A stretch of 64,000 nucleotides of DNA, taken from positions 744,001-808,000 of the forward strand of contig NZ_JBGJZM010000001.1 in assembly GCF_042610425.1 (NCBI RefSeq). The letters run 5' to 3'. This document shows, piece by piece, positions 34,449 to 43,850 of the stretch; position 1 is the stretch's first letter, and each line of letters starts with the position of its first letter. The translations under genes were made by a program, and so were the position numbers. The stretch is from Ectobacillus sp042610425. GTDB taxonomy: Bacteria; Bacillota; Bacilli; Bacillales; Bacillaceae_G. The notes under the pieces were generated by a model. It was not told the origin of the DNA. It ran no database searches and saw nothing but the letters and a program-made list of their open reading frames with translations.

Positions 34449-36119
34449 GTGAGAAAGAAAGAGATAGAAAAAGTAAGAGTATTTTCCTTAGGTGGAGTAG
34501 GGGAAATCGGAAAGAATATGTATGGAGTCGAAGTAGATTCGGATATTTTTATTGTAGATGCCGGTCTTAAATTTCCGGAAGAAGGAATGTTCGGAATTGA
34601 TGTAGTAATACCTGACATTACATATTTAGAAGAAAATAAAGAACGAGTAAAAGCAATATTTTTAACGCACGGTCACGAAGATCATATAGGCGGCATTTCA
34701 TACGTACTAAGGAAGCTGCAAATCCCGGTTTACGGGACTCGTTTAACATTAGGATTATTAGAAGAAAAATTACGAGAAGCAGATTTGCTTGGTCGCGTCA
34801 CATTAAAACCAATTGATGCAAATTCAATCGTTATGTTTGACCAAACATCTGTATCATTTTTTCGGACGAACCACAGTATACCTGATTCAGTAGGAGTTGC
34901 AGTTCATACATCGCAGGGAGCAATCGTCTACACAGGTGATTTTAAATTTGACCAAACGCCAGTGGATAACTATCGTGCGGACATTGGTAAAATGGCTAAG
35001 TTAGGGAACGACGGGGTTCTTTGTTTGCTTTCAGATAGCACAAATGCAGAGCGTCCAGGTTATACTGGGTCTGAAAAGGCAGTAGGAGCAGAAATTTCTA
35101 AAGTTTTTAGTAGTGCAGAAGGTCGAATTTTAATTGCAACATTCGCATCCAATGTGCACAGAATTCAACAAGTATTTGATGCAGCACAAGAACATGATCG
35201 TAAAATGGCAGTGGTAGGAAAAAGTATGGTGAAAGTTGTCGATGTTGCTAATACTTTAGGTTACTTACATATCCCCCAAGATATGATCATTTCATCTCAA
35301 GATATTGACCAGTACGACGATAATAAAATTGCAATTTTAACTACTGGTAGTCAAGGAGAGCCAATGGCTGCATTATCTCGAATGGCAAAACAAGCACATA
35401 AGCAAGTTTCTATTCGACCAAATGATACAGTTATTATTGCTGCTTCGCCGATTCCGGGAAATGAAACTTCTGTTTCTAAGACAGTAGATTTATTATTTAG
35501 AGCGGGTGCCAACGTAATTTATTCTGGACAAAGAAAGATTCATGTATCCGGTCATGGTAGTCAAGAAGAGTTAAAGCTTATGCTGAATTTGATGAAGCCA
35601 AAATATTTTATTCCAGTTCATGGTGAATACCGTATGCAAACGGCTCATGCAAAATTAGCCCGAGATATTGGAATAGATAATGATCACATTTTTATCGTGG
35701 ATAAAGGTGATGTTATTGAATTTCAAGAAGGACAACATAAAGGTGTTGGAAAAGTGCATGCAGGGAATGTGCTGATTGATGGATTAGGTGTTGGCGACGT
35801 AGGAAACATCGTTTTACGAGATCGTAAGCTCCTTTCACAGGACGGAATTCTTGTTGTAGTTATAACTCTTAGCAAAGCAACGAAACAAATCGTTTCTGGT
35901 CCAGAGATTATTTCACGAGGATTTGTCTATGTACGAGAATCAGAAGAACTTATTGAAGAGTCTGTGAAGCGTGCAAAAGATATTATTGAAGTTTCGGTAA
36001 GAGCAAATAGTGTAGAGTGGTCATCCCTGAAGCAAAGTATACGAGAATCATTGAGCCAATTCTTGTTTGAAAAAACAAAACGTAGACCAATGATTTTACC
36101 AATCATTATGGAAGTTTAA
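34449..36119 (+). CDS. rnjB: Ribonuclease J2-type protein
   Basis: Beta-lactamase/beta-CASP ribonuclease, partner of RNase J1 in mRNA decay. 556 residues, GTG start with GGGGAGG upstream. The metal motif THGHEDHIGG is at about residues 74-83 and is complete, whereas B. subtilis RNase J2 has HGHDENIGG. Further motifs: HSIPDSVGV, TGDFKFD, and the beta-CASP region SQGEPMAAL...HVSGHGSQEEL; C-terminal domain ends RRPMILPIIMEV. Locus (after dapA, before tepA) defines it as the rnjB orthologue rather than rnjA. Confidence 0.9.
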   Translation: MRKKEIEKVRVFSLGGVGEIGKNMYGVEVDSDIFIVDAGLKFPEEGMFGIDVVIPDITYLEENKERVKAIFLTHGHEDHIGGISYVLRKLQIPVYGTRLTLGLLEEKLREADLLGRVTLKPIDANSIVMFDQTSVSFFRTNHSIPDSVGVAVHTSQGAIVYTGDFKFDQTPVDNYRADIGKMAKLGNDGVLCLLSDSTNAERPGYTGSEKAVGAEISKVFSSAEGRILIATFASNVHRIQQVFDAAQEHDRKMAVVGKSMVKVVDVANTLGYLHIPQDMIISSQDIDQYDDNKIAILTTGSQGEPMAALSRMAKQAHKQVSIRPNDTVIIAASPIPGNETSVSKTVDLLFRAGANVIYSGQRKIHVSGHGSQEELKLMLNLMKPKYFIPVHGEYRMQTAHAKLARDIGIDNDHIFIVDKGDVIEFQEGQHKGVGKVHAGNVLIDGLGVGDVGNIVLRDRKLLSQDGILVVVITLSKATKQIVSGPEIISRGFVYVRESEELIEESVKRAKDIIEVSVRANSVEWSSLKQSIRESLSQFLFEKTKRRPMILPIIMEV

Positions 36120-36144
36120 ATGATGGATGGAAAGAGGAGGAAGG

Positions 36145-36176
36145 TGCAATTTTTTCGCACCTTCCTCCTTTTTGTT
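36145..36176 (+). terminator. Terminator-like hairpin after rnjB
   Basis: A GGAGGAAGGTGC-type arm (about 36135-36146) pairs with GCACCTTCCTCC (about 36158-36169), followed by TTTTTG. Confidence 0.8.
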
Positions 36177-36263
36177 TGAACTTGATCATGTTTTATTTAT
36201 TTTCGAATGAAAATATGTGTCCTACACAATACTAAGGCTATACACATGAAAGGGGCACATGAA

Positions 36264-36998
36264 ATGGGAGATCGGGACTATATAAACAACGATGATATTG
36301 ATAAAAGGCAGGATGCGAAAGATTCTCTCGTTGAAAAAATTCAGCAGCTTGGGCAAACAAATATTCCGCAAATGAGTGAATCTCGCATTCATTGCTTAAC
36401 GATTATTGGTCAAATTGAAGGACATATCCAGCTTCCTCCTCAAAATAAAACAACAAAGTATGAACATTTGATACCACAGCTCGTAGCAATTGAACAAAAT
36501 CCCAAAATTGAAGGATTACTTGTTTTACTTAATACAGTAGGGGGGGATGTAGAGGCTGGATTAGCTATTTCAGAAATGATTGCTTCGCTTTCTAAGCCTA
36601 CCGTATCTATTGTATTAGGGGGAGGCCATTCAATAGGAGTTCCAATTGCCGTGTCTACGGATTACTCGTTTATTGTAGAAACTGCTACAATGACTGTTCA
36701 TCCAATACGTTTAACAGGACTAGTTATAGGGGTTCCGCAGACATTTGAATACTTAGATAAAATGCAGGAACGAGTGATTCGATTTGTGACAAAGCATTCA
36801 AATATTACAGAGGATCGTTTTAAAGAGCTGATGTTTGCTAAGGGAAATTTAACTCGTGATATTGGTACGAATGTAGTAGGAGCAGATTCCGTGAAATATG
36901 GCCTAATAAACGAAGTAGGAGGCATCGGTGAAGCTATTCAAAAATTAAATGAGTTAATGGATTACCGAGATTCAAGTGAAGAGGGATTACTATCATGA
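36264..36998 (+). CDS. tepA: TepA, ClpP-like translocation-enhancing peptidase
   Basis: Clp/crotonase-fold serine peptidase homologue implicated in protein export and signal-peptide clearance in B. subtilis. 244 residues from ATG 36264; alternative in-frame starts lie upstream, but AAAGGGG fits best here. Core motifs: CLTIIGQIEGHIQLPPQNKTT, NTVGGDVEAGLAISEM, the nucleophile region GGGHSIGVPIA and TMTVHPIRLTG. Overlaps ylzJ by four bases. Confidence 0.92.
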   Translation: MGDRDYINNDDIDKRQDAKDSLVEKIQQLGQTNIPQMSESRIHCLTIIGQIEGHIQLPPQNKTTKYEHLIPQLVAIEQNPKIEGLLVLLNTVGGDVEAGLAISEMIASLSKPTVSIVLGGGHSIGVPIAVSTDYSFIVETATMTVHPIRLTGLVIGVPQTFEYLDKMQERVIRFVTKHSNITEDRFKELMFAKGNLTRDIGTNVVGADSVKYGLINEVGGIGEAIQKLNELMDYRDSSEEGLLS

Positions 36999-37201
36999 TT
37001 TTGTATACGATTATGCCCGAATATTGCATATATCCACAGGATGAATCTGTATACTATGAACAAAAACAAATTACGTACGAGGGTATTGATATGCTTGTTA
37101 AACAAGGAGAAAACGGAGAATATCAAGTTGTTCGAATTATGAGTAGCGACCCGCAGCATTTTCTTGCTTTTTCACCTGGTCAAAGTATTCCGGTGCGTTG
37201 A
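36995..37201 (+). CDS. ylzJ: YlzJ-like small protein
   Basis: 68 residues of the YlzJ-like family, function unknown. Starts at the ATGA overlap with tepA, so translation is coupled. Recognisable by MILYTIMPEYCIYP and by RIMSSDPQHFLAFSPGQ near the C-terminus. Conserved position between tepA and spoIIIE. Confidence 0.85.
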   Translation: MILYTIMPEYCIYPQDESVYYEQKQITYEGIDMLVKQGENGEYQVVRIMSSDPQHFLAFSPGQSIPVR

Positions 37202-37251
37202 AAAGCAGGAATTTGATAGGTTTGTATGGTATACTATACGAGAAAAAGAAC

Positions 37252-37280
37252 GAAGCAGCCTATATCGGCTGCTTTCTTCC
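37252..37280 (+). terminator. Intrinsic terminator after ylzJ
   Basis: AAGCAGCC/GGCTGCTT (37253-37260, 37267-37274) with a six-base loop and a pyrimidine tail. Confidence 0.7.
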
Positions 37281-37455
37281 ATTTATCCAGCTCCAACAAA
37301 ACGAAAAAAGGTAACTACTTACATGAAATGCTGAAAGGGCTTGTTTCGAATGGATTACTGTTGTAGCAGAATAGTAAATTACACAGTAGCGAAAGGAACG
37401 TTAGGATTATACAAACAGGAATGAAGTTCCATTCGCTTGAAATAGAGGTGAAATA

Positions 37456-39792
37456 ATGGTTAAGAAAAAGCCAAGAGGAAGAAAAACGAAAGAAAAAACA
37501 GGCATTCAACCTACGATGTATTATGAGATTATCGGTCTGATTCTTTTTGCACTTTCCCTTATTACGATTTTGCAACTCGGCATCGTGGGAAAAGCACTCG
37601 TATTATTTTTCCGCTTTTTCTTCGGAGAATGGTATATGATCGGCGTAATAGGTCTTATAGCACTGTCTGTTGCGTTTGTTATTCAACGTAATTGGCCAAA
37701 TTTGCTAAATAAGCGACTAATCGGCGTATATTTTATTGTACTTGCTATTGTTATGTTTAGTCATATTACACTAGTACAAAACTTAACAAAAAATGGTCAG
37801 TTTACAAATCCTTCTGTTATTGTAAACACAAAAAATTTATTTATGCTAGAAGCGACAAATAAAGTTGGTTCAGTGAATTTAGGTGGTGGCATGGTTGGAG
37901 CAATCATGTTTGCTATGTGTTTTTTTCTGTTTGATGAAACCGGAGCCTACATCATAGGTGGAATTCTTATTGTACTTGGTATATTGTGTATTACTAACAA
38001 ACATATTGGTGAAGTACTTGCACCTATCCTTTCCTTAGTTCGTAAACAACTGAGCGCATTTTCTAGTGACATCAGGGGATGGAAGGTAAGTAGGGTGAAG
38101 CAAACGGAAAAGAAAAAAACAGCGAAGGTACGAAGGGAACCCCTTGAAACAGTAAACATAGAGCAAGATGAACCGGAGCAAACAGAAGAAATTGAGACAG
38201 TACCTCCTATCATTTCTAATTTTACAGAACATACAGAGCATTCTTCTCCAATTGAATCACCAAAGGGTGAATCGAATCAGGTGGAAGTACAAAAGGGTGA
38301 TACGCAAGCGCACGACGTACCCGAACCAGTTGAGATGGAACCGACTATGAATTTTACTGATATAGAAAACAAAGACTATCAATTGCCTTCTCTTGACTTG
38401 CTTCGTCTTCCAGACAATAAGCATATTTCTAATGAAAATGATTTAATCTATGATAATGCAAGAAAGTTAGAGCGAACATTTAAAAGTTTCGGTGTAAAGG
38501 CAAAAGTGACAAAAGTACATAGAGGACCTGCCGTAACCAAATATGAAGTATATCCTGACTTAGGAGTGAAGGTAAGTAAAATAGTAAGTCTAAGCGATGA
38601 TATTGCCCTTGCACTGGCCGCAAAGGACATTCGAATCGAGGCACCAATCCCTGGAAAGTCAGCCATTGGTATTGAAGTACCAAATGCAGAAGTTGCAATT
38701 GTTACACTTCGCGAAGTGTTGGAGTCGAAAGGGAATAATCGTCCTGAGGAGAAATTATTGATTGGTCTTGGACGAGATATTACAGGTGAGGCAGTCATGG
38801 CACGACTAAATAAAATGCCGCATTTACTAGTAGCTGGTGCAACAGGTAGTGGGAAAAGTGTGTGCATTAATGGTATTATTACGAGTATATTAATGAGAGC
38901 GAAGCCACACGAAGTAAAGATGATGATGATTGACCCGAAAATGGTCGAACTGAATGTCTATAATGGTGTACCGCACTTACTTGTTCCGGTTGTAACAGAT
39001 CCGAAAAAAGCATCGCAGGCGTTAAAAAAAGTAGTAGGTGAAATGGAACGACGGTATGAACTATTTGCGCATACGGGAACACGTAATATTGAAGGATACA
39101 ATACTCATGTGAAACAATACAATGAAGAAGCAGAGGCAAAGCAACCGTTTTTGCCATATATTGTTGTCATTGTAGACGAGTTAGCTGATCTAATGATGGT
39201 TGCTTCATCAGATGTGGAAGATGCTATTATGCGATTGGCACAAATGGCACGTGCTGCAGGTATACATTTGATTCTTGCAACGCAACGACCTTCTGTTGAT
39301 GTCATTACGGGAGTCATTAAGGCAAATATTCCATCACGCATTGCGTTCGCGGTTTCTTCTCAAACAGACTCACGTACGATATTGGATTCTGGAGGGGCTG
39401 AAAAACTATTGGGGCGTGGGGATATGTTGTTTCTTCCTGTTGGCGCTTCTAAGCCTGTACGTGTACAAGGAGCTTTCATGTCGGACGATGAAGTAGAGCG
39501 TATCGTAAATTACGTTATTTCACAGCAAAAGGCGCAGTATCAAGAAGATATGATCCCACAAGGAGTGGAAGTAAGCCAAGAGGTTGAAGATGATTTGTAT
39601 GATGATGCAGTTCGCTTGATTGTTGAAATACAAACAGCATCGGTTAGCATGCTACAGCGAAGATTTCGCATTGGATATACGCGAGCTGCTAGGCTGATTG
39701 ATGCGATGGAGGCTAATGGAGTGGTCGGCCCTTATGAAGGTAGTAAGCCAAGAATTGTTTTATGGAAAGAAATGCAAGAAAAAAGTTCGTGA
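37456..39792 (+). CDS. spoIIIE: DNA translocase SpoIIIE (FtsK family)
   Basis: Pumps the chromosome into the forespore during sporulation and clears trapped DNA at septa. 778 residues. Four N-terminal membrane helices (about residues 20-180), an acidic Gln/Glu-rich linker (about 240-300), then the motor: Walker A GATGSGKSV near residue 460 and Walker B VVIVDELADLMM near 570. The C-terminal gamma winged-helix domain (last 65 residues, RRFRIGYTRAARLID) recognises SRS sequences. GAGGTGAA precedes the ATG. Confidence 0.96.
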   Translation: MVKKKPRGRKTKEKTGIQPTMYYEIIGLILFALSLITILQLGIVGKALVLFFRFFFGEWYMIGVIGLIALSVAFVIQRNWPNLLNKRLIGVYFIVLAIVMFSHITLVQNLTKNGQFTNPSVIVNTKNLFMLEATNKVGSVNLGGGMVGAIMFAMCFFLFDETGAYIIGGILIVLGILCITNKHIGEVLAPILSLVRKQLSAFSSDIRGWKVSRVKQTEKKKTAKVRREPLETVNIEQDEPEQTEEIETVPPIISNFTEHTEHSSPIESPKGESNQVEVQKGDTQAHDVPEPVEMEPTMNFTDIENKDYQLPSLDLLRLPDNKHISNENDLIYDNARKLERTFKSFGVKAKVTKVHRGPAVTKYEVYPDLGVKVSKIVSLSDDIALALAAKDIRIEAPIPGKSAIGIEVPNAEVAIVTLREVLESKGNNRPEEKLLIGLGRDITGEAVMARLNKMPHLLVAGATGSGKSVCINGIITSILMRAKPHEVKMMMIDPKMVELNVYNGVPHLLVPVVTDPKKASQALKKVVGEMERRYELFAHTGTRNIEGYNTHVKQYNEEAEAKQPFLPYIVVIVDELADLMMVASSDVEDAIMRLAQMARAAGIHLILATQRPSVDVITGVIKANIPSRIAFAVSSQTDSRTILDSGGAEKLLGRGDMLFLPVGASKPVRVQGAFMSDDEVERIVNYVISQQKAQYQEDMIPQGVEVSQEVEDDLYDDAVRLIVEIQTASVSMLQRRFRIGYTRAARLIDAMEANGVVGPYEGSKPRIVLWKEMQEKSS

Positions 39793-40349
39793 TATAACGT
39801 AGTTTGAAGACGGATGGATTCTCACGCCGTCTTCATTTGTGTAGAAAATATCTATTATGTATATGCAAAAAATAAAATGAGAAAACTACAAACAACTCGT
39901 TGGGGATGAAAAAACAACGAAATATCAAAGATTGACGACTTTTGAATTATGTTGACATCGTTTACAGTCACATGTTAAGATTTACGACGAAATAGCGTGA
40001 ATAAGTAGCTTGATTTAACAGATAACACACCTCATATAGTATTGGTAAATGGTTCAAAGGTTTCTATCTAGCAGCCACAAAATGAGAATATGAGGGAAGA
40101 TATAATGCATTGGTATTGGTTTTAACATACTTGTGCTCTGATTTTCTCAAAAAATAAGGGAAAGTGTAGAGTACATTTTTTATGCACAAAATTTAATAGT
40201 TTTTACATAAAAACTAAAAAAATCCTAAAAACCCTTTATATGTTGATTTTATATTTAGATATTTACAAAATAATGATATATTAGATGGGGATATATAGGA
40301 TAAGACGTCTAACATCAGATGTCGAATAATTGAATATTGGGGGATTCGG
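39793..40349. other. 557-bp regulatory gap between spoIIIE and the gntR gene
   Basis: AT-rich. A weak terminator stem (GAAGACGG 39806-39813 with CCGTCTTC 39827-39834) ends spoIIIE. TTGACA (39951-39956) with TAAGAT 18 bases downstream is a promoter candidate but lies 375 bases before gntR. A GATTTTCTCAAAAAA stretch near 40140 is a poor CodY-box match. No ORF with a ribosome-binding site was seen. Confidence 0.5.
40304..40323 (+). promoter_or_regulatory. Palindromic operator candidate upstream of the GntR gene
   Basis: GACGTCT (40304-40310), six-base centre, AGATGTC (40317-40323): 6 of 7 pairs match. Located 27 bases before the gntR start, so it is a candidate autoregulatory site for that GntR protein. 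Confidence 0.4.
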
Positions 40350-41075
40350 ATGTCAATTAGGTCAGATAATCGCCATCTTTATTTGCGGGTCATAGACCGG
40401 ATTAAAGAAGATATTGCAAGTGGCATGTATAAAGAAAAACAAAAATTACCATCAGAATTCGATTTAGCGAAAGAACTCGGTGTGTCAAGGGCAACATTGC
40501 GAGAAGCACTTCGAATTTTAGAAGAAGAAAATGTAATCGTTCGTCGTCATGGAGTGGGCACATTTGTGAACGCCAAACCAATGTTTTCATCTGGAATCGA
40601 ACAGCTTTCTAGTATTACAGACATGATTACAGATGCTGGTAAGAGTCCAGGTACGATTTTTCTTTCTTCTTCTGTTATGAGTCTAACGGAGGAAGAAAAA
40701 GAAAAATTTAAAAATGAAGATAGTATGGACGTATTTACAATTGAACGTGTACGTACAGCAGATGGGGAGCCGGTCGTCTATTGTGTGGACAAGCTTCCAC
40801 AACATATTTTGCCGGATTTATCAGAATATAAAGAAGAATCACTCCTGAATATTATTCATAAAAAGACAAACAAACGAGTTACATATGCTGTCGCGTATAT
40901 CGAACCTCTCGGATATCATCCGAAAGTGTCGCCAATATTGGAATGTAGTCCTGAAACAGCTTTACTCGTTTTGAAGCAAATGCATTATGACCAAAGCGAC
41001 GAGCCAATTCTGTATTCGATTAACTATTTTCGAGCTGATACATTTAGCTTTCATGTTCTACGAAAACGTTTGTAA
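40350..41075 (+). CDS. GntR-family transcriptional regulator (HutC/UTRA type)
   Basis: 241 residues. N-terminal winged helix with LPSEFDLAKELGVSRATLREALRILEEENVI near residues 30-60, then a UTRA effector domain (ERVRTADGEPVVYCVDKLP). ATG 40350 has GGGGG upstream. It lies directly before the nucleoside-type ABC transporter genes, as ymfC does next to related genes in B. subtilis, so it probably controls them; the ligand is not known. UTRA regulators commonly bind sugars or nucleoside-related molecules. Confidence 0.85.
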   Translation: MSIRSDNRHLYLRVIDRIKEDIASGMYKEKQKLPSEFDLAKELGVSRATLREALRILEEENVIVRRHGVGTFVNAKPMFSSGIEQLSSITDMITDAGKSPGTIFLSSSVMSLTEEEKEKFKNEDSMDVFTIERVRTADGEPVVYCVDKLPQHILPDLSEYKEESLLNIIHKKTNKRVTYAVAYIEPLGYHPKVSPILECSPETALLVLKQMHYDQSDEPILYSINYFRADTFSFHVLRKRL

Positions 41076-41156
41076 CGTCCCTTTTCCTTTTGAGGAGGTG
41101 ACAATCTTTCAAAAGGGACAGTCAACGAATATAGAGAAATCAAGGAGGATGCTAGT

Positions 41157-42218
41157 ATGAAAAAAAAGGCAGCACTTTTCTTATCACTCACACTTGCAGT
41201 TAGTGCCATTTTGGGAGCTTGTGGAACTTCTAGTTCAAATAATGTAAGCAAATCGAATAGCTTTAAGGTAGGTATGGTAACGGATGTTGGCGGTGTAGAT
41301 GACAAATCGTTTAATCAATCTGCATGGGAAGGCTTAAAGCAATTTGGTAAAGATGCTGGATTAAAAGAAAATGAAGGGTATCGCTATTTACAATCTACGC
41401 AAAACTCAGACTATGAGCCAAATTTAACAAAATTTGCAGAGCAAAATTATAATTTAACATTTGGAATTGGATACTTAATGACAGATGCGATTGGTAAAGT
41501 AGCTGATCAATTTAAAAACAATCAATTTGCTATTGTGGATAGTGTTGTCAATAAGCCTAATGTAACAAGTATTACATTTAAAGAAAATGAAGGCTCTTTT
41601 CTTGTTGGTGCAATTGCAGCAATGACAACGAAATCAAATAAGATTGGCTTTATAGGCGGGGTAAAAAGCCCGTTAATTCAAAAATTCGAATATGGTTTTA
41701 TGGCCGGTGCAAAAGCAGTAAATCCCAAAATTGAAATTGTATCCGAATATGCAGATGCATTTGATAAGCCAGACAAAGGTTCTGTATTAGCGTCTGCTAT
41801 GTATGGCCAAGGCGTTGACGTAATTTATCATGCGTCTGGTGCAACTGGAAATGGCGTATTTACAGAAGCGAAAAATCGTAAGAAAAAAGGTCAAACTGTA
41901 TGGGTAATTGGTGTTGACCGTGATCAAAGTCAAGAAGGTATGCCTGAAAATGTAACATTGACTTCTATGGTAAAACGCGTTGATGTTGCTGTCACAGAAG
42001 TGGCAAAAGAAGAAAAGGACGGGACGCTTAAAGGTGGAACGGTCAAAGAATTTGGTTTAAAGGATAAAGGGATTGACATCGCTCCTACTACAGATAATGT
42101 AGCGAAGGATGCGTTAGCAAAAGTAGATGAGTTCAAGAAACAAATCTTAGATGGCACAATTAAAGTACCAGCAACAGAACAAGAATATAAAACATATGAA
42201 GCTTCTCTACAAAAGTAA
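41157..42218 (+). CDS. BMP-family substrate-binding lipoprotein of a nucleoside ABC transporter
   Basis: 353 residues. Lipoprotein signal: MKKKAALFLSLTLAVSAI followed by the lipobox LGAC, with the modified cysteine near residue 22. The mature part has the BMP/PnrA signatures GMVTDVGGVDDKSFNQSAWEGL and GFIGGVKSPLIQKFEYGF. Members of this family bind purine nucleosides; B. subtilis NupN binds guanosine. AAGGAGGATGC precedes the ATG. The palindromic hairpin at 42238 separates it from the ATPase gene, consistent with higher expression of the binding protein. Confidence 0.92.
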   Translation: MKKKAALFLSLTLAVSAILGACGTSSSNNVSKSNSFKVGMVTDVGGVDDKSFNQSAWEGLKQFGKDAGLKENEGYRYLQSTQNSDYEPNLTKFAEQNYNLTFGIGYLMTDAIGKVADQFKNNQFAIVDSVVNKPNVTSITFKENEGSFLVGAIAAMTTKSNKIGFIGGVKSPLIQKFEYGFMAGAKAVNPKIEIVSEYADAFDKPDKGSVLASAMYGQGVDVIYHASGATGNGVFTEAKNRKKKGQTVWVIGVDRDQSQEGMPENVTLTSMVKRVDVAVTEVAKEEKDGTLKGGTVKEFGLKDKGIDIAPTTDNVAKDALAKVDEFKKQILDGTIKVPATEQEYKTYEASLQK

Positions 42219-42237
42219 TATATAGCAGAGAAATAGC

Positions 42238-42264
42238 AAAGGTTAGTTCTTAGAACTAACCTTT
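42238..42264 (+). terminator. Perfect 12-13-bp hairpin between binding-protein and ATPase genes
   Basis: 42238-42250 is complementary to 42252-42264 around a single central base. There is no T-run after it (GTATGTG), so it may be a processing or 3'-end stabilising stem or a partial attenuator rather than a full terminator. Confidence 0.65.
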
Positions 42265-42317
42265 GTATGTGTATAAAAGAAAATAAGCTGATGCTTCCAA
42301 ATGGAGGAGGTTAGTTC

Positions 42318-43850
42318 GTGGACTATGTAATTGAGATGAATCATATTACAAAACTATTTCCTGGTATTAAAGCAAACGATAATATTACTCTCCAAGTGAA
42401 GCAAGGAGAAATTCATGCGTTGCTCGGGGAAAATGGAGCCGGGAAATCAACATTAATGAATATATTATTTGGATTGTATCAACCAGAGGAAGGAGAAATT
42501 AAAGTAAAAGGGAAACCGGTAAAAATTACGAGTCCTAGCGTTGCCAATCATTTAGGCATTGGCATGGTGCATCAGCATTTTATGCTAGTGAACAATTTTA
42601 CTGTCACAGAAAATATTATTTTAGGAAATGAGCCAAAAAAGGGTGGAACGATAAACATTGAAGAAGCTGCAAAGGCCATCCAACGTTTATCTGAACAATA
42701 TGGATTATCTGTTGATCCGTATGCAAAGATTGAGGACATTTCTGTCGGTATGCAGCAGCGTGTAGAAATTTTAAAAATCCTATACCGAGGTGCAGAAATT
42801 TTAATTTTTGATGAGCCAACGGCTGTGTTAACACCGCAAGAAATTAAAGAATTAATCGGTATAATGAAACTTCTAGTACAAGAAGGAAAATCCATTATAT
42901 TAATTACACATAAACTTAAGGAAATTATGGAAGTGTCTGATCGCTGTACAATTATACGGAAAGGAAAAGGGATTGGAACAGTCGATATTGCGAGTACGAA
43001 TAAGCAACACCTTGCTGAATTAATGGTAGGTCGTGAAGTGAATTTTAGAACGGAAAAAATAGAAGCCCATCCAATGCAAGAAGTATTGAAAATTTCGGAT
43101 TTGATTGTAAATGATACGCGCAGTTTACCTGCTGTAAAAGAACTTGACTTAACTGTTCGTGCTGGAGAAATTGTAGGAATTGCAGGGGTAGATGGAAATG
43201 GACAAAGTGAGCTAATTGAAGCAATTACAGGCTTACGAAAAGTTGAGTCAGGCTCTATTATGCTTCGCGGAAAAGACATTACCAATCTGCCTACCCGTTG
43301 TATTACAGAAGAAGGCATCGGACACATTCCGGAAGACCGTCATAAGCATGGTTTAATACTCGATTTTTCTGTTCGAGATAATATGGTACTTCAAACGTAT
43401 TATAAAAAACCTTTCTCATCTAAAGGAATGTTACATTTTGAAAAGATGAAGGAAAAAGCAAAAGCCCTTATTGCACAGTTTGATGTGCGGACAGCTGGAA
43501 TCGATACTTTAGCACGATCGCTCTCTGGGGGGAATCAACAAAAAGCAATTATTGCTCGCGAGGTTGATCGTAATCCAGAATTACTTATTGCAGCACAGCC
43601 AACCCGCGGTCTAGATGTTGGGGCTATCGAATTTATTCACAAAAAGCTTGTAGAGCAACGAGATAACGGAAAGGCTGTTCTTCTCATATCGCTAGAATTA
43701 GATGAAATATTGAACGTTAGTGATCGCATTGCTGTAATTTATGAAGGGAAAATAGTCGGTATTGTAAATGCCAAAGAGACAAATGAACAGGAACTTGGAC
43801 TTCTTATGGCGGGCGGAAAGCAGGAAGAGAAGGTGAATTCACATGAGTAA
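42318..43850 (+). CDS. Nucleoside ABC transporter ATPase, double-domain
   Basis: 510 residues with two ABC modules, as in RbsA/NupO-type importers. GTG start with GGAGGAGG upstream. Module 1: Walker A GENGAGKST near residue 39, signature SVGMQQRVEI near 143, Walker B ILIFDEPTAVL. Module 2 has a degenerate Walker A (GVDGNGQSE) and signature SLSGGNQQKAI, with QPTRGLDVGA as D-loop region. Overlaps the first permease by eight bases. Confidence 0.94.
   Translation: MDYVIEMNHITKLFPGIKANDNITLQVKQGEIHALLGENGAGKSTLMNILFGLYQPEEGEIKVKGKPVKITSPSVANHLGIGMVHQHFMLVNNFTVTENIILGNEPKKGGTINIEEAAKAIQRLSEQYGLSVDPYAKIEDISVGMQQRVEILKILYRGAEILIFDEPTAVLTPQEIKELIGIMKLLVQEGKSIILITHKLKEIMEVSDRCTIIRKGKGIGTVDIASTNKQHLAELMVGREVNFRTEKIEAHPMQEVLKISDLIVNDTRSLPAVKELDLTVRAGEIVGIAGVDGNGQSELIEAITGLRKVESGSIMLRGKDITNLPTRCITEEGIGHIPEDRHKHGLILDFSVRDNMVLQTYYKKPFSSKGMLHFEKMKEKAKALIAQFDVRTAGIDTLARSLSGGNQQKAIIAREVDRNPELLIAAQPTRGLDVGAIEFIHKKLVEQRDNGKAVLLISLELDEILNVSDRIAVIYEGKIVGIVNAKETNEQELGLLMAGGKQEEKVNSHE

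Noticed and set aside
40140..40154. CodY box before the GntR gene
   Set aside because: Four mismatches to AATTTTCWGAAAATT and too far from a clear promoter.
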